Below, piece after piece: positions 13,981 through 25,020 of a DNA stretch of 64,000 nucleotides; position 1 is the first letter of the stretch; each line of letters opens with the position of its first letter. The translations under genes and the position numbers were made by a program. The notes beneath the pieces were generated by a model, which saw nothing but the letters and a program-made list of their open reading frames with translations, was not told where the DNA came from and searched no databases. The stretch comes from Sapria himalayana. Its lineage: Eukaryota > Streptophyta > Magnoliopsida > Malpighiales > Rafflesiaceae. The stretch lies in NCBI GenBank assembly GCA_029783825.1, contig JAREIK010000493.1, positions 276,781 to 340,780 of the forward strand, read 5' to 3'.

Positions 13981-15951
13981 GTAACAATATATATAAAGTT
14001 TTATAAAATTATATAATCATATGACATTATATATAAATATCTATACTTTAATTTATAATAATGTATTACATTATGTATAAACACTTATATGTTTATATTA
14101 AAATATAATGTTAAATATAAATATTTATACATATGTATTAATGTTTGTAAATATCTATACAACATTTACATAATACTATCCATTTTTTATTTTTTTATAT
14201 AATAATTATGGAACATTAAATGATTATTCAAATTTCTAAATTTTTATATTACATATTAATTTTTATATAAATATAGAATATTTATAATATTTATATAAAT
14301 GTGATACAAATGCTATATATTATTTATTAAGTGTTACATATATATATAATTATATTTAAGTAATATTTATAAAAATATTTTAATCACAAATATTATATAT
14401 AAACACGTGTTTAATTATATAATCATATGACATTATATATAAAAGTATATATAATTATATTTATAATTAAGTAAACTATTTTTATTATTATATTTATAAC
14501 TATGCATAACTAATTTTTAACTATATAATAAAGTATAACTATATGTATACTTTTATATAACTATATTTCTAAAAAAGTTTATTATATGTATACTAATAAA
14601 TAACTATATATAATAGTATTTTACTAAATGTATAACTATATAAATGTTATATATAATTATATCTTTAATTACATATAGATTAATAACTATATGTGTATAA
14701 CTATATATAATATTTGTATAACTATGTAAGACTCTATATAATTAAAAATAATAATATTTGTAACTATATATACTTATATGTATTCATATAATTAAATCAA
14801 AATATTTGTTTATAATGTTGTATATATTTATGTGTAACTACTTATACCTACTTGTATGAATATATCTTTATATAACTATATGTTAAATTATATATAACTA
14901 TTTATAATTATATATATTGTATGTATAATAATATATAACTATAAATAATTGTATCTTACTATATGTATACATATAAAAGTTTGATGCATAATTATATTTA
15001 ATATTAAATTTATAGCTTATATTTAATATATATTTGTATATATTTGCATATAAAAAAGTAATTTACTATAACTATACCCATACATAACTATATGTATAAA
15101 TATATAAAATTAAATTAAAACATATTTATACCTATATGTATAAATATAAGTATAACTAAATGTGTAACAATATGTATAACCACATATAACTATATTTATA
15201 ATTATTGTATAACAAAATACAACATCATGTTTAACTAAATGTGTATAACTATTTATTATATTTGTATAACTATATAAAACTCTATATAATTAAATATAAC
15301 TATATTTATAACTATGTATACATAAATGTTTACATAAATGTAAATCTACATATTTGTTTATAATTTTGTATACATTTATGTATAACTACTTTTCACTATG
15401 TGTTTTAATATATCTATATATAACTTTTTTTATTAATTATATATAACTATTTATTACTATATATATTATATGAATAATAATATATAACTATAAATAATTG
15501 TATCTTACTATATGTATAACTATAAAAGCTTTATACATAATAATATTTAAATATATACTTTACAACTTATATTTAATATATATTTGTATATATTAATATA
15601 TAAAAAAGTATTCTACTATATATAAACCTATACATAACTATATGTATAAATATATAAAATAAAATGAACAAATATATAAACCTACATGTATAAATATATG
15701 TTTAACTATATGTGTAGCTATATGTATAATTACATGTAACTATATTTATAATTACATGTATAACAGGATACAACATTATGTTTAACTATATGTGTATAAC
15801 TATATATAAATATTTGTATAACTATATAAAAGTCTATATAATTAAATATAACTATATTTGTAACTATTTATACATATATGTATATATATATGTAAATCTA
15901 TATTTTTTTTATAACTTTGTATACATCTATGTATAATTACTTATAATTACT

Positions 15952-15983
<32 letters not shown>

Positions 15984-16070
15984 ACTATATGTTTAACTAT
16001 ATATAATGATTTTATAACTATATATACTATATGTATAATAACATATAACTATACATATATGTCACACTAT
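13981..16070. repeat. AT-rich tract with ~550-bp tandem repeat
   Basis: The tract is built from TAACTATATGTATAAC-like words. From about 14690 to 16060 it is a tandem repeat with period near 550 bp. The marker TGTGTATAACTAT occurs at about 14692, 15240 and 15791, and the whole neighbourhood is conserved between copies, including AACTATAAATAATTGTATC near 14936 and 15485. A (GT)n microsatellite lies at about 15952-15981. No gene is present. Confidence 0.8.
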
Positions 16071-16254
16071 AATGGACCATTCTGGCACAACACGGCCATT
16101 TTTACGCCTCTATGTTTGACATTACTCATAAATAACTGTTTAAGTGGTTGATGAATCACAGGAGTTGCTTTTACATATTCTATTGCCTGCTTGCTATTTA
16201 TTTTTGTTTTGAATTATTTTCATCTTGCTGACATTTATTTTTCCTAAGTGTTAG

Positions 16255-16372
16255 GTGTAATGAGGAATGGTTGATTCTGAAACCTCCTCCACCTTTTGAT
16301 GATACCAACCCATACAATGTGTTAAAGCCTAGAGAGAAAGCCCAACAGCTCAATACAAGACAAGTATATGGT
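16255..16372 (+). pseudogene. Captured Enhancer-of-polycomb-like (EPL1) exon fragment
   Basis: One exon-like segment sits between an acceptor (AAGTGTTAG) and a donor (CAA followed by GTATAT). It reads Cys-Asn-Glu-Glu-Trp and then contains PPPPFDDTNPYNVLKPREKA. From my knowledge of the family, plant Enhancer-of-polycomb-like proteins, which are subunits of NuA4-type histone acetyltransferase complexes, carry a very similar proline-rich segment leading into NPFNV(F/L)RPREK and then an HTRRMQRREN block. Here the latter is degraded to NTRQ at the exon end, and no other EPL exon is recognisable nearby. The fragment lies between the subterminal region and the transposase genes of the nested CACTA element, which is where captured host DNA is usually found. 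It is not a functional gene. Confidence 0.65.
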
Positions 16373-17018
16373 GGTCTAGTAGTCTTTTATTATGTAATTA
16401 AAAGTTTTACAATCAAATTTCATAATCTTCTAAGCTACTTCTCATTATGTGTTAAGATGCAATGGATGGAAAATAATTTGTAATTGAATGAAAAACTTTG
16501 TTAGGTATTCAGATTAGGCATAATGTGTTAATATTAATAAGTTATAAAAAAAGATTTTATTTTTTTATTATAATTTGCATCTTTTAGAAGAGAAAAAGGT
16601 CATATATGTATGTATGTATCCATGTATGTATATATGTATCCATGTATGTTTGTATGTATGTATGTATTGAACTTTCATCCTACAAAATTTAAAAGCAAAT
16701 TTCTTGTGCCTTGTGTTTCCAGGTAGACTTAATTTTCAACAAACAAAGAAGATGTTTGTAGCCCTAGTTAATGTGTTTAATCCCTTTTTTTATGCTTTTA
16801 CCGAGTTCCTAGCTATTTATTGTTAATGCTCCATTATGGATTAGGACAAAACATATTGAAGTGAAAATAACATTTGGACGCGTGGAGCTGGATGTATAGT
16901 AGGTTGCATATCACGGGTAAAAAATACTGTATCGGAACCAAAATAAATTTTCAATGAACAAAAAATTAATTAGAGACAATCGTATTTGTTTACTAAATTG
17001 ATTTTTTTGTGACTAGTT
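16373..17018. other. Spacer between captured exon and TNP2, TGTA microsatellite
   Basis: This is AT-rich spacer. A (TGTA)n-like microsatellite with ATCC interruptions lies at about 16603-16666. A TTTCCAG acceptor-like site occurs near 16722, but the sequence after it does not match the next part of an EPL protein. A good TNP2 acceptor, GTGACTAG, is at 17009-17016. Confidence 0.5.
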
Positions 17019-20000
17019 ATGGAAGACGATCGTGAATGGATGTACAATGGTCGAATAATCAATAGAATATTCTCTAATGAATGGGGGATAAAGTTTATAA
17101 ATTTGTTGAGCTTGCTCTTAGACATCCTGAGTGTATGAATGGTGGTACATATATAAGGTGTCCTTCCACTTTAGTTAAATATCAGATAACTCCAACAAAG
17201 GTGTCCAACAAAGGTGTATGAATTTGTTGAGTTTGCTTTTAGAATGTTGAGACTGTGAAGCTACATTTGTATAGAAATGGTTTTGTTGTGGAATACTATG
17301 TTTGGATATACCATGGTGAGAAGCAAGTCCAACAAAGGTGTAAAAGTTTAGTACGTGTGTTAGTAAGTGAAACTAATCAGATGGTCTTGGATAATATGAA
17401 TCACTTTACAAACTATAGAATGGTTTGTGATGCTGTGGTTCCTAAATTCAACTTGAATAAGGAACCCAATGCCAATGCAAAAAATTTGTATGACATAATT
17501 CGAGCTGGAGACAAACCTATTATGAAAGAAATTCTAAGCATACTCAATTATCTCTGGTCGTGAGGATGTTAGAAATAAAGTGCAGACACAGGTGTCCACA
17601 GGCATGGTTTGATGATTTGTCTAATTTTATTCAAGAATTGTTTCTAGGAGATAATCTGATGCCATTGGATTTCTAATGCATGAAGAAGTTAGTTAGAGGC
17701 TTGGGATTACCCGTACAGGTCATTCATTATTGTTTGAACAACTATATGATAAACGAGGGTGATGACAGTGACCTTAAGAGTTATAAAATATGTGGTCATC
17801 CTCGGTACAAGCAAAAGGTTTTGTGTTCTGGAAATAGATTATATATATGGAAGTTGAAGGTGTCATATAAGAAGATGCATGTTTTCCAATAACACCTAGG
17901 TTACAGAGATTGTATGCATCAATCACAACATCTACAGAAATGATGTGGCATTCAGAGCATCATATGGAGGATGGTAAGATGTGTCACCCTTCTGAATGCC
18001 CCTACTTGGAAATATTTTGATGGGTGTTTTTTTGATTTTTCTTCTGATATTTGAAATATAGGCTAGGTTTGGCTGATGGTTTCCTACCGTTTGGTTAATC
18101 TAGACAATAATATTCATTGTGGCATGTGGTGGTAATGCTATATAACTTGCCTCCAAACTTATGTTTGAAAGACGAATTTATGTTTTTTACTATGTTAGTG
18201 TCACGGCCAATGAATCCTAAGGGAAAGATAGATATTTTTTTGCAGCCATTGATAGAGGAGTTAAAAAGTCTTTGGGGTGTTGGGGTTCAAACTTATGATA
18301 TTTCCAAATTGAAAAATTTTCATATGTGGGCTGCCCTCATATGGACCATAAATGAATTTTTAGCATATTCTATGATGTCTGGGTGGAGTACAACTGGTAT
18401 GTTAGCATGTCATCATTCTATGGAAGATTCTGATGCTTATATATTAATTAAGAATGGAAAATAGTCATGGTTATACAACCATCAAAAGTTTTTGCTCATT
18501 AATCATCCATTTCGACATAACACCAAATACTTTATTAAGAATAAAAAGGTTACTAAACAATTCACGAGGGTTAGATCTAGAGATGTAGGATTTGAATAAC
18601 ATAGGGTTGAGGAAAGTGATTAATATTGATGCTGAGGTTGTGAATGCATCTATATCTAAGATTTGTTGCTGGAATAAGAGAAGTATTTTCTGGGATTTGC
18701 CCTATTTGCATGAACACTTGCTCAGACACAATCTTGATGTTATGCATATCGAGAAGAATGTGTTTGACAATATTTTCAATACAGTATTTAAAATTCCAGG
18801 GAAAACTAAGGACATGTACAAGTCAGGAGATGATTTGAATAAATATTGTCATCGTGCTCAATTTGTAAAAGATCTTGTCACTAGTAAATACCCTGATGTG
18901 CCATTTGTTGTGAATAAATCATAGAAGAAAGATGTGTTGGAGTGGGTAGATGTGAACAAACTCAAGATGTTTGGCATGAAGAATCATGATTGTCATGTAT
19001 TCATGCAAAGGTTGTTACTAATTGCACTTCGAGAATTCCTGCCTAATAGAATATGGGAGCCGATAACTGAGATTAATTAAAATTTCAAGCAATTAACTTC
19101 TTCTTCTTTGACTAATGAGGAATCCTGGAATCTGGATGAATAAATTATTATTATCTTATGAAATCTTGAGAAAATCTTCCCTCTAAGTTTTTTGACTCAA
19201 TGGAACATCTTCCAGTGCACTTAGCTTATGAAGCTAGAATTACTAGTCCTATTGATTATCATTAGATGTATCCTCCAAAAAGGTAATATTAATTCACTCA
19301 ACCAATTCTTTTCCCACACACACACATACACACACACAAATGACTTGTAATATTCAATAATCTTTTTATAGATACTTGATGAAAATAAAACATACAAAAT
19401 GAATAGGGCTCAGGTTGATGATTTTATATCAATAGGTTAAATTATGGATGAGGCTGCCAAATTAGCATCATTATATTTCAAAGGAGATCCAATTCTTCCA
19501 CTTAAGGAAAAGCAGAATGAGGTTTATCTTATTGACATTATGGATAATGATATGTTTGAAAATTTCAAGCCTTGGGTAAAGTAATTAGTGCTTAAGTAAA
19601 ATGGTATCTACCAGACAATGAATATACTACAACACTTTTATATGTCCTTATAAATTGTCCAGAGGTTCAATCATTCATAAAGTAAGTATTAACTAAAAGT
19701 TAAATGAGATCTATTTACCATTTTAATTTATTATTTCTGATCAAAGTATCAATTATTTTTAAATTCTTTTTTTTGTCAATTTGTTACAGATAAACATAAA
19801 TAGTTTCCAAACATGAATGAAGAAGCTATCAATGCCGTGACGAAGTAAGAATTTCCATCAGTGTTTGAAAAATACGTATGTTTACTTAAAATGAAAATCA
19901 AAAAATAATTAATTTTGTTCTAATAAAAATTTATAATTGTAATATCAACAATCCACTGATTTTCGATTGCAGGTTCATAATCATGAAAATAAAATTTCTA

Positions 20001-20725
20001 ATCATTATCTTCGAAGTATAGCACAAGGTCCTCTAAGAGAGGTTAGAACTTATAATGGTTACCGTGTGAATGGTTTTAAATTTCACACTAAATTGTATAG
20101 TATTTATCAGGCAACAGACAATATGGGGGTATGCATTAAAGGACCCGTATACAATGAAATTGAATATGACTATTACGGGACTCTGGTCAAAGTGATCGAG
20201 TTAGAATTTGAAGCCCTTCCGGTTAAATTAACTGTATTATTTAAATGTGAATGATTCGATCCAACACCACATGTTGGTAGTGTTGCCCATCCTCGATATT
20301 AACTTGTTGATGTGCACAATAAAAAATGATTCAATATGTATGAACCTTTTGTATTAGTAGTACAAGCATTACAGGTTTATTATTGTGAATATCCGGGTCG
20401 GACCTATCTTAGAAAAGATTGGAAAGCTGTGTGCAAGATAAAATCAAGGGTTCAAAGTGACATCCCCGCATCACCAAGAACTAATATCATAGAACTAGCT
20501 TTTCAATATGATTACAATGATGTTATAATCGAAGCTGTGGTTGGGGATGGAGACGTCCTTTTAGTCACATCTTCTAAGATGGATATAAGTAGGAATTTAG
20601 ATGGTGATGAATATTTAATTGATAATGAGGAAGAAATGAGTGATGTAGAGAAGTTTGAAAATGATGTTACTACATTTGAAGAGGGAGATGAATTAGATTT
20701 GGATGATTCTGATGAGAATGAGTAA
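17019..20725 (+). pseudogene. TNP2-like CACTA transposase, decayed copy (nested element)
   Basis: TNP2 is the main DNA-cleaving transposase of En/Spm elements. The pieces appear in the expected order. An N-terminal transposase-associated domain starts at 17019 with MEDDREWMYNGR, breaks frame near 17085, and resumes as HLYRNGFVVEYYVWIYHGE at about 17261. GLGLPVQVIHYC and CGHPRYK follow at 17700-17820, then MMWHSEHHMEDGKMCHP at 17941-17990. The Transposase_21 core is at 18117-18464 (YNLPPN, IDIFLQPLIEELKSLWGVGV, WTINEFLAYSMMSGWST). RHNLDVMHIEKNVFDN is near 18730 and GKTKDM near 18800. A DUF4216-type part is at 19967-20450, and the acidic C-terminal tail ends at 20725. Several introns plus multiple in-frame stops and frameshifts are visible. 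The second ORF follows 115 bp downstream. Family identity is secure; inactivity is seen directly. Confidence 0.9.
17184..17340 (+). repeat. Short internal duplications in the TNP2 N-terminal region
   Basis: The word TCCAACAAAGGTGT occurs three times (about 17190, 17202 and 17327). The stretch AAAGTTTATAAATTTGTTGAGCTTGC near 17090 is echoed as AAGGTGTATGAATTTGTTGAGTTTGC near 17211. These look like small template-switch or slippage duplications, and they help explain the broken frame of the transposase N-terminus. Confidence 0.55.
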
Positions 20726-20840
20726 ACAGTGAGTTTTATGTTATTTTAATCATTAATCATTTTTGTTTATGTTACTTGCCTTATGTATTTTACTTGAAGC
20801 TTACTAATCAATAATGTGTTGTTTATTATTTTGAATAGAT

Positions 20841-22674
20841 ATGACACGTGGACAAGATAGAGGCAACACGTTGCAAGGTTATACCAGTTCTGGTATATGT
20901 AGCAAGGCATTAGGTATGCCCGAACCTGGTAGAAGGTCATGGGTGGATGAGATGCCACATTAGATAGAAAAGGTTGTGAATGTACTACAATAGTAGCATC
21001 AGCAGACTGATCCACATAATGGTCATAAGATTTTGATGAATGATCAAAAGACGTGGGAGGGAGAGGAGGGAAAGGATGGAGATGTTGGAGAGTCTTCCTC
21101 AGAGCACCCTACAGACGAGACTCTCCCTATTGTTTAGTTTGATCCGATAATTGATAATCCGTAAGATATAAAACTTAACTAATGATTTATTAATTTCTTA
21201 ATTTATTTCTAACTTGCTATTAAATTTTAGGTTACAGGACAAAGTTAGAGTGTCTGTTTCCATTTCTAGAATTTTGAGGACAATTTTCACGAAGTCCTTT
21301 TAACCTTATGAACATAATTGGAAGTCACTGACACATAGAGACCAATTAATAATTCAGAGAGAATTTAAGGTACATATTACTACCTAATATTTTTTACATA
21401 TTTTATTTATTCTTTTTTCACTGATTAAAAATCTTTTAATTATAATTGCAAAAAGTTTATGGGTGGACACAGCCAAAGGAGGCGATCAAAGTGTGTTCTA
21501 CAAACATGTTACCAATCGGTATAAAGATACCATGTACGAGGTCAAAAATAAATGAGTGAAGAAGAAAGAACAAGATTTGAGTGTCCCAGATCATATTTTC
21601 AAGGAGTGGCAGAGATGATGAGAAGATCTTGATTATTGGAAGAGGTTTTATAAACAAAGCAGCAATCTTCGCTCATAGCGGGCTGGGGAGGGTAGTGGCA
21701 TGTCAACACACACTTGTGGATATCGTTCTATGCATGAGGATGAATGAGCATTGATATTATTTCTAATTTATACTTTTTATATTTATTACTTTATGAATTA
21801 TGTTCAATTATGCCTAATTTTCATTTGTCATAAAAAATTGTCTTTCAATAAAATTAACGTATGTATTGTGCATAATCAAAGACACGCAAGGAGGTTAAGA
21901 AGCCCAGTGCTCCTCACTTATTCAAATACATGCACACGAAGGCTCATGATGATCAGAGTTTTGTTGATCAGAGATCTCATACAATAAATGTAAGTTTCAT
22001 TAAAAAATATCTTTTCTCTTTTTTTTGAATATAAATTTAAATACATTCGTAAATGTTTATTAGGTGAGATATGAGGAAATGTTAGCTACTACAACTCAAG
22101 TGTATTCCAGTTTACTTCAGGTTCATGTGATGGTGCAACAGGTAGTTCTCATTCATCAGCTCCACCTATTGATACGAATCAGATTTGGTATGCGGTTGTT
22201 GATGGCAAGGAGAAGATGTCTATCTATGGCATCGGTTCATCAACATCATCATTCTACTCACATTGGCGACCAGATAATTAAGCTGCATTTTCAGGACCAG
22301 ATTCAAATTTGTTCTTGATGATGGAGAAATTTCAAAACGTGATGCGAAATGATATACAGTATTAGTAGGCCGATACCGAGCGACGCATGATTGACTATGA
22401 GAATGATAGGGATGAGTTGCATCTGCATTTTGACTGGCTTACAAAGAAGTTTAAGGATGGAGGACTGCAATTCAACCATGATGAACTACCTCATATTATT
22501 TAGTGTTATGCTCTTGCTACAACATCTACTCCATCACTTACAGCAGCACCTTCAGCAACCGCATCAGGACTAGTAGCAGTAGACAGCTCAACCCCAGTAC
22601 CCGACATCTCACCATGCAGACCAAATATGTCTCAGCATAACGATTATGAAACTAGGTCGGTAAATTGTCAGTAA
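20841..22674 (+). pseudogene. CACTA second ORF (PttA/En-Spm, Transposase_24-like), decayed
   Basis: This is the second protein of the element, of the plant PttA/En-Spm family, thought to bind subterminal repeats and assist TNP2. The start at 20841 (MTRGQDRG) follows a TTGAATAG acceptor. Recognisable pieces are YKDTMYEVKNK followed after a stop by VKKKEQDLSVPDHIFKEWQR near 21520-21615, KKPSAPHLFKYMHTKAHDDQ near 21898, VDQRSHTIN near 21962, IWYAVVDGKEKMSIYGIGS near 22180, the heptad-like YENDRDELHLHFDWLTKKF near 22397, and a Thr/Pro/Ala-rich tail. Stops interrupt it (for example after PIV near 21136 and after YALATTST-preceding HII near 22500). It lies just downstream of TNP2 in the same orientation, as in the element at 52987-63642. 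Confidence 0.8.
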
Positions 22675-22747
22675 TAGGTTTACCAACCAAAAAATAGCTA
22701 ATTTCGAACCAAATAATTGGTCGATAATTCAGTGAATTTCAGTAGAG
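22650..22747. repeat. Right subterminal repeats and TIR of nested CACTA
   Basis: The region contains AGGTCGGTAAATTG, CCAACCAAAAA, TTGGTCGATAATTC and the terminal ATTTCAGTAGAG. These match the motif family of the left end in inverted orientation. The last codons of the second ORF overlap this region. The duplication ATC follows immediately at 22748-22750. Confidence 0.8.
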
Positions 22748-22750
22748 ATC

Positions 22751-25020
22751 ACACATCTTTGTATTATTCTCGCTTAGATACTTTTAACTTTAAAATTCTG
22801 ATAAAATCCAATATATTAAAATTTATATAATCATACATTTAAGTCATAAAGAATAAATACACATAAAAAATATAGCTTACAATATACACAAATAATTCTC
22901 ACTACAAATATGTTTTGTAATCCTCTATATAAGTTATCATAATCATTTTCTATATAAAAATATGAAAATGATTATGATAACTTACATACTTAAAAGCACT
23001 CATATAAAACATTAAATAATTATAAAAAATTGATAAATTATATAATAATTGAGAAATATTGTTAGTTTCTTAAATATTGGATCATTTAAATCTCATAATG
23101 ATTATAGTTTGCATATGTGTTTCAAAAGTTAAATATAAAATTAGATCATTTAAATCTCAACAGATATCTTGAAGCATTGGGTGATTTCAGAATTTCCATG
23201 ACATACATAAAAGAATGTCCCACATCCTTTTTAAACTTATAAATTTCTGCAAAGGTCACAAAAAATCTGTAGCTTGTCCCCACAAACCAAAATTTTTATA
23301 ATTTATTGTGTTTTTCAGATATATGTCAGCACCTTTTGTGCATTCATGATATGTTTCTTTTATTTTCAGATATTCTTTATGAAGTTCCATATGTAACACA
23401 CACATGGAATCCGCATATAAACCATTTATATTCTGAATTTTAATATTGAGGTTTTAAGCATAGCCATAACCATGGGTCCCTCAATGTTAGTATGGAGCCA
23501 CAAATGAATCATTTTTTCATATGTTAGTCTATTAGTGAAGAAAATCATCATGAATGGTTCTCTCTAACATCCAGCATCCATTGCCAACAATTTTTTAGAA
23601 ATAGAAGTATGCGCCAAAAACTCATTAATTTAAGAAGCATATTAGCTCCTTGATAATCTCCTTTCAAAATTTATACGGCAATGCCCCATTGAAGAAAGTA
23701 ATGTATCATCAAAAAATGAAAGAAATAGATGAGTTGATGATAAATAAAAATATTTGAAACACATTGAAATGTAAATAAATTGGTTGCCAAACAGCAACAA
23801 CATTTCATGTTCTTAATTAAGCCTCTTAGAGTCCACAAGTCACCAATTATTGGTCCCCCACCACCTATCAAAGTAACAAACAGTAACAAAGTAACAAAGA
23901 ATATGAATATAATACTTACCCAAAATAAATCTTACAATATTTCACTCTCCCATATTGTTGGTTCAACTGAGTTTTACCCTCAATAAAACATCGAGACTAA
24001 ATCTCATCGTAGTGATGTAAATATGTCTAGGAGAACATAGTATCAAAAATAATAATGAAAATATAAAGTTTACCAAAGATATTGATTCCATACCATCAGC
24101 TTGTTGAGGTATGTAAGTTCCATTCAAATATACTCAACCCATATATCTGAAATTGAGCAGATTCTTAAACCATTGTGCATAAGAACCCTAGCAGTTGTAG
24201 CATTTTAGTTATGATTAAATTCCCAAGTTGTAGCATAAATCCTAACTTCAAGAACCTTTGGATGAAATCAAATTTCTTGAGCTAGTACCTACATGAATTA
24301 AAATAAATGGATTAACCTAAAGAGGTCTAGAGCTTGATCATAAAAGTAACCTAATATAGCTATATACAATGATAATAATGTGTCTATGCTCAGAAATGTC
24401 AATATATTATAGATTGATGCAACATTAAGATATGCCGGCATGTTCTACAACTTGATTAATTCAAGTGAAATGGATCGAAGAATGATACAAGAGATAGGGA
24501 TGCTGATAAAAACATGAACATGTGTGAGACTAAAATAATCAATAACATGATATGATATGTAATTGCAAATTTTTGGCATTAAAACCCTAAAAATTGATAA
24601 AAAAAAGAAGAACAATACCTTCTTCATCATCAAGATTTTACACTAGACCTTGTTTGTAGTGTTCCTATAAGTCGGTGTTCATGCTTACCAAAGTGAAGAT
24701 GGTTCAACGAGATGAAGTTATATAGATTATGAAGAGGGTTCCATTTGGATGAAAAAACATGTGTGATTAATCATGGATTCATGGTATAAATAAAGTGCCT
24801 GATATACAGACGCATGAATGGAGAAGTGAATGTTGGAGATGATATGGAAATGCTATAGATTCTTGCAGCCAAGGATGGGATGCTGGTGTTCTAGTTCAGG
24901 TCTTGACTATTCTACACTGTATGTTGTGTTTTTCTGAAATAACATCGGATTTCTGAAATGGCATCGAGTTTTTAAAATCACAATAGCAGTAACTCTTCAT
25001 ATTTGGGTTTGTAAAAAAAT
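22751..25020. other. Outer CACTA interior, no gene recognised
   Basis: This is AT-rich DNA on the far side of the nested element, continuous with 12772 once that element is removed. Reading frames on both strands are short and interrupted. Parts of 23180-23640 look weakly coding on the minus strand (for example GLYADSMCVLHMELHKEYL near 23360-23420), but no family could be assigned. I cannot support any RNA gene or regulatory site. Confidence 0.4.

Larger units (their letters stand above)
12776..22747 (+). mobile_element. Nested CACTA (En/Spm) element with decayed TNP2 and second ORF
   Basis: The left end is CACTACTAAAAAT and the right end is ATTTCAGTAGAG, an imperfect inverted repeat (GTAGTG expected). 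The target duplication ATC is present at 12773-12775 and 22748-22750. The 9972-bp element lies inside the outer CACTA element. Order along the + strand: subterminal ACCGACC/GGTCGGT repeats, a possible 5' leader, an AT-rich tandem-repeat tract, a captured Enhancer-of-polycomb-like exon, the TNP2 gene relic, the second-ORF relic, and a short 3' subterminal region. Both genes contain stops and frameshifts, so it is not autonomous as it stands. The nesting shows that it inserted after the outer element. Confidence 0.9.

Noticed and set aside
16271..16483. Complete small gene starting in the EPL-like segment
   Set aside because: Similarity ends at the splice donor near 16372; the remaining codons are intronic AT-rich sequence.
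23180..23640. Possible PPR-like or other host gene on the minus strand
   Set aside because: Short stretches read open, but stops are frequent and no repeated PPR motif or other domain can be aligned by eye.
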